DNA of 64,000 nucleotides from Ancylostoma caninum (lineage: Eukaryota; Nematoda; Chromadorea; Rhabditida; Ancylostomatidae), in assembly GCA_037903475.1 (NCBI GenBank), contig JBAJFG010000180.1, forward strand, positions 682,001-746,000. Direction: 5' to 3'. This document shows positions 48,262 through 57,011 of this stretch, in pieces (position 1 is the stretch's first letter; each line of letters begins with the position of its first letter). The notes beneath the pieces are model-generated. The model ran no database searches. It saw only the letters and a program-made list of their open reading frames with translations, and had not been told where the DNA came from. The position numbers and the translations under genes were made by a program.

Positions 48262-48551
48262 CAGGAATGACAGTGGACGGCAACGGCGGTGGCCCATCTG
48301 CTTCCTCGAGAAGGACGCAGCGCGACCACGTCGCGCGCGCCGGGATCGATGTCGTCACGTCCAGAATGCTCATTCTAGGGTCTTTTCTCCCCGATTTCGT
48401 CGAAGATCCTTAGAATCAAGTAGAAAAGCTGTAAGAAATTGCATAACAGCAGCAGAATACATAAGTTAAGGTGCGCGCGGCGCGGTTGCGCGACGTCCTT
48501 CTCGAGGCCGCAGATGGGCCAACGCCATTTACGCCCACTGTATTACTCCTG
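48262..48551. mobile_element. 290 bp inverted-repeat element
   Basis: CAGGAATGACAGTGGACGG is mirrored loosely by CGCCCACTGTATTACTCCTG, and the inner GGCCCATCTGCTTCCTCGAGAAGGACG is mirrored by CGTCCTTCTCGAGGCCGCAGATGGGCC almost exactly. Subterminal sequence is CG-rich (GTCGCGCGCGCC). Target duplication unclear. Confidence 0.65.
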
Positions 48552-48826
48552 ACAACCAGTCAAAAGAATTGGATGAATGAGAACACAATGCTCGTAGTCA
48601 AAAACACACTGTTTACCTCTCTACTCTTGAACAGGTTGAATTCGTACAATCTCCCTATATAATAAAGCGCTAGCCCCCCTGTGTACTTTGAACGTGTGGC
48701 TATGTGTCAGGGCTGCTATTGGTCAAACTCGCCGCCGCGACCACGCCCAACACGTGACTGAAATAAGCAAGAGCAACAGTGGAGGCAGCCATGGATTTAT
48801 GCATGGTCCCAGCGCGATTGCGCAAT

Positions 48827-50849
48827 GGACTGCCTGCGGCACAGGGGAATAGCCGAGATTTCTGCATATCGGTGTCCCTAGAAAATCGACAAAAAGTTTT
48901 TAGGTTGTTCTTTCGAGGAAAATAGTTGGACACCGGCTTGAAGAAGGTCGCAACTATCTTCCGGATTTTTTCTCCTCAAATTTTCTCGCTGCCAAGCGGG
49001 GAAAATTCCCTAGCATTTGAATTCTGGACCATTCTGCATGTGGGTGCCTCTGGAAAATCAGTTAAACATTTTTAGGCCGTTCTTTTGAGGAAAACAGTCG
49101 GAAACCGCCTTGAGGAAGGTCGCAACTATTTTCCGGATTTTTTCTTCTCAAATTTTCTCGCTGCCAAGCGGGGAAAATTCCCTAGCATTTGAATTCTGGA
49201 CCATTCTGCATGTGGGTGCCTCTGGAAAATCAGTAAAACGTTACTGGACCGTTCTTTCGAGGAAAGTAGTTGGACACCGGCTTGAAGAAGGTCGCATCTA
49301 TTTTCCGGATTTTTTCTCCTCAAATTTTCTCGCTGCCAAGCGGGGAAAATTCCCTAGCATTTGAATTCTGGACCATTCTGCATGTGGGTGCCTCTGGAAA
49401 ATCAGTAAAACGTTACTGGACCGTTCTTTCGAGGAAAGTAGTTGGACACCGGCTTGAAGAAGGTCGCATCTATTTTCCGGATTTTTTCTCCTCAAATTTT
49501 CTCGCTGCCAAGCGGGGAAAATTCCCTAGCATTTGAATTCTGGACCATTCTGCATGTGGGTGCCTCTGGAAAATCAGTAAAACGTTACTGGACCGTTCTT
49601 TCGAGGAAAGTAGTTGGACACCGGCTTGAAGAAGGTCGCATCTATTTTCCGGATTTTTCTCCTCAAATTTTCTCGCTGCCAAGCGGGGAAAATTCCCTAG
49701 CATTTGAATTCTGGACCATTCTGCATGTGGGTGCCTCTGGAAAATCAGTAAAACGTTACTGGACCGTTCTTTCGAGGAAAATAGTTGGACACCGGCTTGA
49801 AGAAGGTCGCATCTATTTTCCGGATTTTTCTCCTCAAATTTTCTCGCTGCCAAGCGGGGAAAATTCCCTAGCATTTGAATTCTGGACCATTCTGCATGTG
49901 GGTGCCTCTGGAAAATCAGTAAAACGTTACTGGACCGTTCTTTCGAGGAAAATAGTTGGACACCGGCTTGAAGAAGGTCGCAACTATTTTCCGGATTTTT
50001 TCTCCTCAAATTTTCTCGCTGCCAAGCGGGGAAAATTCCCTAGCATTTGAATTCTGGACCATTCTGCATGTGGGTGCCTCTGGAAAATCAGTTAAACATT
50101 TTTAGGCCGTTCTTTTGAGGAAAACAGTCGGAAACCGGCTTGAAGAAGGTCGCAACTATTTTCCGGATTTTTTCTCCTCAAATTTTCTCGCTGCCAAGCG
50201 GGGAAAATTCCCTAGCATTTGAATTCTGGACCATTCTGCATGTGGGTGCCTCTGGAAAATCAGTAAAACGTTTTCAGGCCGTTCTTTCGAGGAAAACAGT
50301 TGGAAACCGGCTTGAAGAAGGTCGCAACTATTTTCCGGATTTTTTCTCCTCAAATTTTCTCGCTGCCAAGCGGGGAAAATTCCCTAGCATTTGAATTCTG
50401 GACCATTCTGCATGTGGGTGCCTCTGGAAAATCAGTTAAACATTTTTAGGCCGTTCTTTTGAGGAAAACAGTCGGAAACCGACTTGAAGAAGGTCGCAAC
50501 TATTTCGCGGATTTTTTTTCCTTCTCACAACCTCTCGCTGCCGGAAATAGTTGCGATCTTCTTCAAGCCGGTTTCCAACTATTTTCCTCGAAAGAACGGC
50601 CTGAAAACGTTTTACTGATTTTCCAGAGGCACCCACATGCAGAATGGTCCAGAATTCAAATGCTAGGGAATTTTCCCCGCTTGGCAGCGAGAAAATTTGA
50701 AGAGAAAAAATCCGAAAAATAGTTGCGACCTTCTTCAAGCCGATATCCAACTATTTTCCTCGAAAGAACAACCTAAAAACTTTTTGCCGATTTTCTAGGG
50801 ACACCGATATGCGGAAATCTCGGCTATTCCCCTGTGCCGCAGGCAGTCC
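48827..50849. mobile_element. 2 kb fold-back element filled with a 171-172 bp tandem array
   Basis: The left end GGACTGCCTGCGGCACAGGGG and right end CCCCTGTGCCGCAGGCAGTCC are exact mirrors. The mirrored region continues about 300 bases inward at the right (50543-50849) and matches 48827 to about 49130. Between lie about ten direct units. The right arm is one unit plus the terminus in inverted orientation. No transposase. The array looks like expansion of a subterminal repeat inside a non-autonomous fold-back transposon. Confidence 0.8.
48930..50510. repeat. 171-172 bp tandem repeat array, about ten units
   Basis: Unit starts ACCGGCTTGAAGAAGGTCGC recur at about 48934, 49107, 49277, 49449, 49621, 49792, 49963, 50134, 50306 and 50477. 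Units share ATTTTCTCGCTGCCAAGCGG and GAATTCTGGACCATTCTGCA and differ at few sites. Central units (49277-49960) are nearly identical and outer ones (TTAAACATTTTTAGGCC variant) more diverged, as expected if the array grows from the middle. Open frames on both strands follow from the period and are not taken as genes. Confidence 0.95.
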
Positions 50850-52992
50850 GCTAAAATGGTCGCAACTGCGGAGTTCTTCCCATATCTCCGCTGTATCAAG
50901 TGGAAAAAATCCCCAGTTGCTCAATGCTATAATATTTATTTGTGTCGGTCATTCGGAAGAATCAGTAATATAAATTCTGCGCCGACTCAAGGAAATAAGT
51001 GAAAAAGCTGGCTTGAAGGTTTTCGTAGTTATTTCCACCACCTTTTTTTCTTAATCTTCCTTCTCACATCCTCTTACACCTATACAGACAAATCTTCCCC
51101 GCATTTGTTTTCCAAAAAAAGACTGCAAGCCGGCGCTTTTTTTTTTCAGGGTTTTTTCAAACTAACTTGACTTAAAAGAAGTGGCGCTCAGTTCCTTCTT
51201 GAACGGTGATGGATGACCAGGAATGGTCAAGGAACAGGGCTTATTGACGCTGGATTTCACTTCGTGGCGCATGTCTTTGTGCATTGATGGTCATTCGTGG
51301 TCTAATCAAAAGGATGACCGAGAATAGTGGTCAAATTCGAGCAGACCACGAAGCGGGTAGGGAATGTTGTGATAAAAGCCGACCTCACTTAAGAAGCCAA
51401 TTGTGCTACAGTCATACCGATAATGTGTTCCTGTTATTCATGTCTTTTGACACATTCTAGGAAGATAAAGTTGCGCACACCACTGCATTGAACTCAAGCC
51501 CAATTACAGTGTTATGGCAAAAGTTATTGCACATCGTTAGCTCAATTATTTCTCCACCAGAAACCCATGCTTCCTCGCACTCCCTTCTGTGCCGAATAGA
51601 GGAAGGTTAATTGTAATTATGGGTTAAGACCGGGTTTTTGACGAGGCTTTCGCTTAAGGTAGTACGCCTTTGAACTCACTTTTAAAAAATGCGAGCCGAC
51701 ATATATCCCCCAATTGTGGCAATATTTTCTGCTGAATCTTCTAACTGCTAAGTAGTGCCTTACCGCCTACATGATTGATTAAGCGCAGTGAGTGCTCCTT
51801 CCGAATGTAGTTTCTATTCCCGGCGAAAACGTTATATGAGAAACCTGGACCAAAACGCCACAGAGCAATGGCTGAAATTCATGAACAGCCTTAAGTATGG
51901 GCCAAGTTTAATTCTGCGTGATCGCCCAGCTATCGTCAAGGTGAAGAAATATCTTATTCTACCCATAACAGCATTTAAGAACAATTTTTTTCAGCTGATT
52001 TGCTCGGAAACTGCAGACTTAACCAGTGCATTTGACAGTGCCGAAAATTCGTACTAAAACGCGCTTAAATTTACTGGCTATAATGTAAATTTCCGAGGAG
52101 GCACTGTAACTAAAAAAATAGTTTACGTCCACACTACTGGATAGGATTGAGCACGCGGAAAAAATACATTCCAAGTGGAGGGAAATAAGCTAGGAAACAG
52201 TGTATAGTAGCAAACGATGCACAGCAACTTAAGCAGCCCCCTCCCCTCTTCACCCTCCCGTACAACAACCGCACTTATCGTCCTTCAAGACTACAACAGA
52301 TTTGAGGTGCCACGTCCACTGTTGTTCCTTTGAAGCGCAATTCAATCCCGCGTTGATTTTGTAAATTAATGCTCGACTGTGCACGCAGACACGTAATACC
52401 ATGGTATTAAAAGGGTTTAAAGGCAGGGGTCCACCTCATTTTCGTAGTTCAGCTAACAGCAGATTCTGCATCTACTCGGCGCGATGGTTCCAATGGTATA
52501 CATAAATTGTCTCAGAATGGTCTATAAACCCGTCTTCCAGGACGGGGTCTGTAACAGTTTGCCAACCCGAATTGACATGTGAAGCCGTTGATCTTATCGA
52601 TTGGACACGCCCAGACTCGTTGACCGACGCGGCAGCCGTGGCAGGCAGCCAGCACAGCTTGGAGCGATCCGCCTCCGGTCCCCAAATTTTTATCCAGTTC
52701 GAGCCTTTCAAAATGGGGATTTCGTCGCTTCTGTGCCTATTGATGTACATCCCAGGGATCAACATGATGAGAAGGTCTAGGATATGATGGTAAATCCAAC
52801 AGGCAGAACGAGGTGGCCCTCTGCCTTTAATGCACATCAAGTTCGGAAAGGAAGCTTGAAGAAGCTCAGTTACACCATATTCACTATACACCTTCGTTTC
52901 TTACATTGACCGACATGACAACAGTCTTTCTGTAATACTGTAATCGTGACAAGGGTTAACCTCCCAAGCGGTCAAGGCCAATGCAACTTCGC
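50850..52992. other. Gene-poor stretch
   Basis: Two open frames were considered (plus 51788-52057, minus 52472-52891), but neither has a recognisable motif or clear splice signals. Nothing else stands out apart from poly-T near 51139. Confidence 0.35.
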
Positions 52993-53056
52993 AGAAAATC
53001 ACTGTCATCCGCGAAGCGCGGCGAAGCTGCGCTTCGTGAGGATGACAGTGATTTTC
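52993..53056. repeat. 64-base double hairpin
   Basis: AGAAAATCACTGTCATCC pairs exactly with GGATGACAGTGATTTTCT. The loop itself contains GAAGCGC ... GCGCTTC, which pairs again, so the whole folds as an extended stem. A separate hairpin, CAAAGCGCCGC-GAA-GCGGCGCTTTG, follows at 53103-53128. Could be the core of a palindromic element or a hairpin RNA. Confidence 0.85.
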
Positions 53057-53128
53057 TTCGGGGTTTACTTGGCCCAAAAGTAACGGGGCACACGGGTCCG
53101 AGACAAAGCGCCGCGAAGCGGCGCTTTG

Positions 53129-54340
53129 GCTCGGTAATAAATGTTTTAGCAACATTCATGAAAAATCAATTAACGCACATCTGCCCCAAGAAACGGCTGT
53201 ATCAAGAAATGGATATTTTGCGAAGCCGTAGTTAGAGATGATTGCAGGTTTGGCAGTTGTGTGGCATGATCCTCTGTCTGTCACTAGAGTCGGACTGTTA
53301 GTAGTAATTAGCGAGCGGTACTGACATGTTGTGTGGTCCACTTGGAAGTTTGCTGTGAAAACAGCGTTGACATAACAATTCACTGTAAAATCAAAACAGC
53401 AAGTGTTTTGCACAGCTCTATATCAGAACGATTTCAACAACCACCACCAACAGCTTCAACATTCTGATGTGAGGAATGTTAACACATTGCAGACCGACCC
53501 TATTTTTGCATGGGTGGCAATTTAATGTTTCAACATGTCAGGTCAATTTCATTCGTTGTTTTTTTTCTATTTAAAATTAACTTTTCTAAATTTTGATTTA
53601 TTTAAAATGTAGTCCTGGAAAAGGAACATCGTGAAAGAGTGCATGATTTACTATATCCACCAGATGCCCAAAATGGGGCGAAAGGACGCGATACACCGAG
53701 TGGTCCGCAAAGGGTTAAATTAGAAACAGCATCCGTGATGCTTCAAAAATGAGGAGTCAAACTTGTCGCGGAAGGAAACGATAGCAGTTTTACGCTAGAG
53801 TCAGATAACAAGCCCAACCATGAAGTGAGCGCCCAGCGAAGTCATTCATCCCTCAAGGGAGCAACTTAGTCTGCAACTTTAGCTCCCCATTCGCTAGCCC
53901 GCCGGATTGCTACTTGTAACGGGATTAAAGTTTGAGGGGAATTATTGTCCGTTATCAGCTAATCCCATTTGAATCCAGAGTGGTTAGACTTATTGTCCTG
54001 TACCGAATTATCCAAAACTCCTGAGCTTATGTATCCGAAATGTCCTAGTGTTTTAGCCCCTTTTCCCTGGACCGAGTGAACAAGACTTTTCTGGTTAATT
54101 TTATCTCAATGGCGTTAATACATATATGGAAGAGAACACGGAGAATTAGCACATTAAAAAAATGAGGCCTAACAGGTGGCCTTATGGAGCAGGAGGGAGG
54201 CCCCTCCTGCCCCCAACGAGATTAATGGGGAAGGAGAAAAGAAAAGAAAAACGAGAAATGAAAGAGAACAAATAAACACTAAAAGGAGTTAAAAACGAGC
54301 CTCATCGAGTGAGGGGCGGGACGAGTGGCGACGGACCGAG
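53129..54340. other. Non-coding stretch left of the retroelement cluster
   Basis: No coding frame supported. On the minus strand it lies downstream of a TATA box. Around 54170-54215 there is a GGAGCAGGAGGGAGGCCCCTCCTGC palindrome, and 54228-54265 is purine-rich on the plus strand. If the minus-strand retroelement extends this far its 3' LTR could be here, but the partner LTR lies outside the window. Confidence 0.3.
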
Positions 54341-54367
54341 ACCAGCCCGAGGGGGTTGGACTTTGGG

Positions 54368-54374
54368 TTTTTAT
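54368..54374 (-). promoter_or_regulatory. Minus-strand TATA box
   Basis: TATAAAA on the minus strand, preceded by a GC-rich segment (CCCCGCCCCTGAGAGC), about 125 bases downstream of the zinc-knuckle gene's stop. No gene lies to its left for kilobases. A promoter at the 3' end of a retroelement is what an LTR would provide, hence the interest. The box alone is weak evidence. Confidence 0.3.
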
Positions 54375-54498
54375 AGCTCTCAGGGGCGGGGTTTCGCGGC
54401 GACGAATGGCGGAGGGTGAGGAGTACTGTGGCGTTGAATATGCCACATTTTCGCGCTTTTCCTACATCTTACCGCTTAGGAAGTTCCGGTCCCCGGAA

Positions 54499-55104
54499 CT
54501 AGAAAAGTGGAGAGGGTTTTATTGTGCAGAGTACTTGGGGGTGATCGTTCTGTCCGCATTTGCGGCATGGATTAGTGTCTCTGCATACGGATATGTGGTG
54601 GGGTTTTGCGCACTTTGCACATAGGTTGGCTTCGGTAAGAAGAATGGTGGCTTTGACGCAAAACGGGAGGGATGAGGGGCATGTGTGGGTAGGGTGGCCT
54701 CCACAGCAGAGAAGACACGTAAGCTTGAAGGGTCTTCGATCGGGTATGGGAGGTGGTGGTCCTTGTGGGATGTAGGGAGGTCTGGGTTTTGGCTGGTAGT
54801 GAAGTAGCAGTTCAGGTGCGAGGGGAGAGCGAGTGTCACGGTCCGAAGATGGAGATGAAGAACGGGTTATTTGGCTTCCAGGATTACGATACATACGGAT
54901 TGGCAAAGGATGTGAGGATACAACGATTTGTGCAACAACTTTAGAAGAAGAGGATGAGGAGGAAGAGGAAGAGGATGACGAAGATGAAGATGAACTCGAC
55001 GAAGTCGCTGACGACGATGACGATGTTGAGTCATGGCGACGTTTTCGGCTAAATCGAAGCGGAGGGGAGTTGTTGCTAGTGGAAGTAGTTACGATTTGGG
55101 GCAT
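54499..55104 (-). CDS. Ser-rich protein with three zinc knuckles (retroelement Gag-like)
   Basis: 201 codons, starting with ATG directly after TCGTTTTAG, a good splice acceptor. The N-terminus has basic KRRH, then a long Ser run (about residues 26-54), a Pro-rich middle, and three C-terminal Cys-His clusters: CLLCCGGHPTHTC, CAKCAKPHHISVC and CRKCGQNDHPQVLC. Only the last has the exact C-x2-C-x4-H-x4-C spacing; the others have x3 before the first His. Triple knuckles of this layout are known from Gag-related proteins of invertebrate LTR elements, where they bind RNA. It lies 3' of the polyprotein on the same strand, with two opposite-strand genes between. It may be an accessory ORF of the same element, a fragment of another element's Gag, or a domesticated gene. 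Confidence 0.7.
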   Translation of the reverse strand: MPQIVTTSTSNNSPPLRFSRKRRHDSTSSSSSATSSSSSSSSSSSSSSSSSSSSKVVAQIVVSSHPLPIRMYRNPGSQITRSSSPSSDRDTRSPLAPELLLHYQPKPRPPYIPQGPPPPIPDRRPFKLTCLLCCGGHPTHTCPSSLPFCVKATILLTEANLCAKCAKPHHISVCRDTNPCRKCGQNDHPQVLCTIKPSPLF

Positions 55105-55548
55105 CTAAAACGACTAGTGTAGTCTATCCTATCGGATTTCATTCTTAGAAGTTGTTGTTTGGACATTCCTTTGACTACAATAAGCGCGCGCTGGTGCTTA
55201 GGTGGTGTCCGTGGCGCGCGTGCGGTCGCGTCGCGGCTCTTTAAAAATGAGTCAATAACGGCGGCAGCGCTGATATTTTGAACGGCGACGTTGCGAACTG
55301 GTATTCTTTTTGTTCTAATTGCATTATTTTTGATCCTTCTTAATAGTTACTACTTCTAGTATGTGTTTAACGTGGTTTTGGTTAGTTTTGGTCGTTTTGA
55401 ATGGGGTTTCTAGGTGAAAATACAACTATTTCACAATGTCGCTACTTTACGGGGTTTTATGATGGTATTTTGTTCATTTGCTTATTCTACGCGGATATTG
55501 ATGCCTAGTTTGGTCGAAATGGTCCTATTTCTAATGTTGTCATTTTAG
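55105..55548. promoter_or_regulatory. Divergent intergenic region with possible bidirectional promoter
   Basis: 444 bases separate the starts of the minus-strand zinc-knuckle gene and the plus-strand EGF-like gene. The region has a CpG-rich block (GCGCGCGTGCGGTCGCGTCG at about 55215) followed by TCTTTAAAAATGAGTCAATA, a TATA-like word. Downstream, AACTG|GTATTC could be the donor of a short plus-strand 5' exon. The CATTTTAG acceptor sits directly before the EGF ATG. Promoter activity is inferred only. Confidence 0.35.
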
Positions 55549-56000
55549 ATGGCTAGTTCTGTTGATCGTAGCTTTTGCTTGGCTCGTTGTTCGGATCGCG
55601 GCGTGTGTTTTGCCAGTGCTGAGGAGCATTTTTGTGTCTGTTATGACGATGATGTGGATCCGTCGGATTGTTCGCCATTGTCTACTAGTACTACTATTCC
55701 TGATTCTTCGGAGGGTTTCTGGATTAGTTGGCTGTTGCTTTGCTTGGGTGAGTGATTTTATTTTTAACTTACTTACTTTGTCATTTACATTGTTACTTAA
55801 AGTACTTATTTCATGGGGTTATTAGTGTTTTGTTTCTAGTTGGCACCGCTTTGCTCGGTGCGTTTTGGGCTGTTGGTTGGCTGGTAGTTCGTTTTCGTCG
55901 TCGCTACCGTGTGGTTTTGGTTCGTGAGGGCTCGGAGGGGCGTGTTGCAGCGGGTCGTGTGGTGCCTAATGCGCCACCTCTGGAGATCGCGGATCCTTAG
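55549..56000 (+). CDS. EGF-like single-pass membrane protein, first paralogue
   Basis: Two exons, 55549-55747 and 55840-56000, with donor GTGAGT, acceptor TTTCTAG and a 92-base intron in phase 1. They give 119 residues. Near the N-terminus six Cys follow C-x3-C-x4-C-x8-C-x-C-x9-C, an EGF-like pattern (FCLARCSDRGVCF ... FCVCY ... DC), then a Ser/Thr stalk (STSTTIPDSS). A hydrophobic helix spans the intron (FWISWLLLCL / VGTALLGAFWAVGWLVV), followed by basic RFRRRYR and a short tail ending PPLEIADP. There is no N-terminal signal peptide, so either it inserts N-out by reverse signal anchor or an upstream exon adds one: the ATG lies immediately after the acceptor CATTTTAG. The second paralogue follows 270 bases downstream. 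It is probably a cell-surface protein; ligand and role unknown. Confidence 0.75.
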
Positions 56001-56270
56001 GCGATCATCTTGTTGTTTTCTTGTATGATACTCTGTATATTTACTCGCATATATTTGTACAGTAGTTAGTTGTTGATATTCCTACTTGTTATGTACAGTA
56101 CGCTTTTTCTAGTTGTTATTTTCCTATTGAAGTTACAATGAATGTTATTTATTTGGATTGCTTACTGACTAATGGACATGGTAGTACGGTGGATACTGGA
56201 TAACTTTATTTTTTTTCTTTCGATTATGGGTCGTTATCTCCTTTTTTTTTGTTCTTTTTTTTTTGTTTAG

Positions 56271-56721
56271 ATGGTGAGGTCCGTAGATCGCAGTTTTTGT
56301 CCGTCTCGCTGTTCTGACAGCGGTGTTTGCTTTTTGAGGGACAGAGAGTTTCTCTGCGTTTGCTACGAGGTGGAAGTGGATCCTACGGACTGTGCGCCTA
56401 TTACTACGACGACTATCAGTTCTGGAGTGGATGATGCTGACTGGCATTCTTTGTGGCCAGTTCTGGTGGCGCTAGTGATAGGTCGGTTTTTTTTTGGTTT
56501 TTTTTCAATTACTTGTTTTGCTCTAATTTCATTCTTCTTTCTATCATAGTCAGTCGTCTTTCTTTCATTTTTAAGCGTGTGCCGTGTTTTGTGGGCTGAA
56601 TTTCGTTATGTGCTGGTTCGTTAGATGTTATCGTCGTACTCGTGAAACTAACATTGTGGAGTGCGAAGATGGTGGGAAGCGCGAGGAAGTGCTTGAGGCA
56701 ATTCCTCTCGACTCAGAGTGA
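56271..56721 (+). CDS. EGF-like single-pass membrane protein, second paralogue
   Basis: Exons 56271-56481 and 56576-56721 give 118 residues. The donor is GTCGGT (weak) and the acceptor TTTTTAAG; intron length (94) and phase (1) match the first gene. A nearer AG at 56548-56549 leads to an early stop, so the later acceptor is preferred. The N-terminus VDRSFCPSRCSDSGVCF and LCVCYEVEVDPTDC keep all six Cys of the paralogue. Then come a Thr stalk (ITTTTISS), a membrane helix (WPVLVALVI / ACAVFCGLNFVMCWFV), basic RCYRRTR, and a tail ending AIPLDSE. As in the first gene, a pyrimidine tract and TTTAG abut the ATG. The pair could be alternatively spliced from one 5' exon, be an SL-type operon, or be independent genes. 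Confidence 0.75.
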
Positions 56722-56744
56722 GGCGATAATTAGAAGTGTGAGCT

Positions 56745-56766
56745 GAGGGGCGGGGAGTGTTAGGGG
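56745..56766 (+). other. Purine tract followed by TGTTAGGGG (LTR-start-like)
   Basis: GAGGGGCGGGGAG directly precedes TGTTAGGGG. A purine tract next to TGTTA is how a 3' LTR of a Ty3/Gypsy element begins, and in this orientation it would lie downstream of the EGF pair on the plus strand. No second LTR copy and no plus-strand gag-pol are present in the window, so this may be chance. Confidence 0.3.
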
Positions 56767-56940
56767 ACAGTTGTTGAGTTTACTTGGTTATTCTTGCCTA
56801 TATCTTTCTTTTAGTGGTCTCATTTATGGGTGCTTACGATATATGAGGGTTATTAAGAGCTTTAGCTATTGTTTTGTGAAGCATATCTCAAAAGGGTGCT
56901 ATGAAGTGCAATTTTCTTCCGGTTTCTCATGCATGTTTAC

Positions 56941-56946
56941 AATAAA
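56941..56946 (+). terminator. Plus-strand poly(A) signal
   Basis: AATAAA lies 220 bases past the stop of the second EGF-like gene and about 65 bases before the stop of the opposing polyprotein. It is the first canonical signal downstream of the EGF pair; none was seen between the two EGF genes. Confidence 0.5.
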
Positions 56947-57011
56947 TGTTGAAGTTAACCAGAGTGATACTAACTAATACTTGTACTCTAGTGAATATTT
57001 CGGTTTTTTCT

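Noticed and set aside
49442..50050. Open frames of about 200 codons on both strands
   Set aside because: They follow the 171-bp tandem unit in either direction; repeat artefacts.
51788..52057. Plus-strand frame of 89 codons
   Set aside because: Protein-like composition but no motif, no clear splice signals and no neighbour to support it.
52472..52891. Minus-strand frame of 139 codons
   Set aside because: No recognisable domain; could be transposon debris. Not enough evidence for a gene.
54833..55108. Plus-strand frame rich in Glu and Asp
   Set aside because: It is the reverse strand of the poly-Ser codons in the zinc-knuckle gene.
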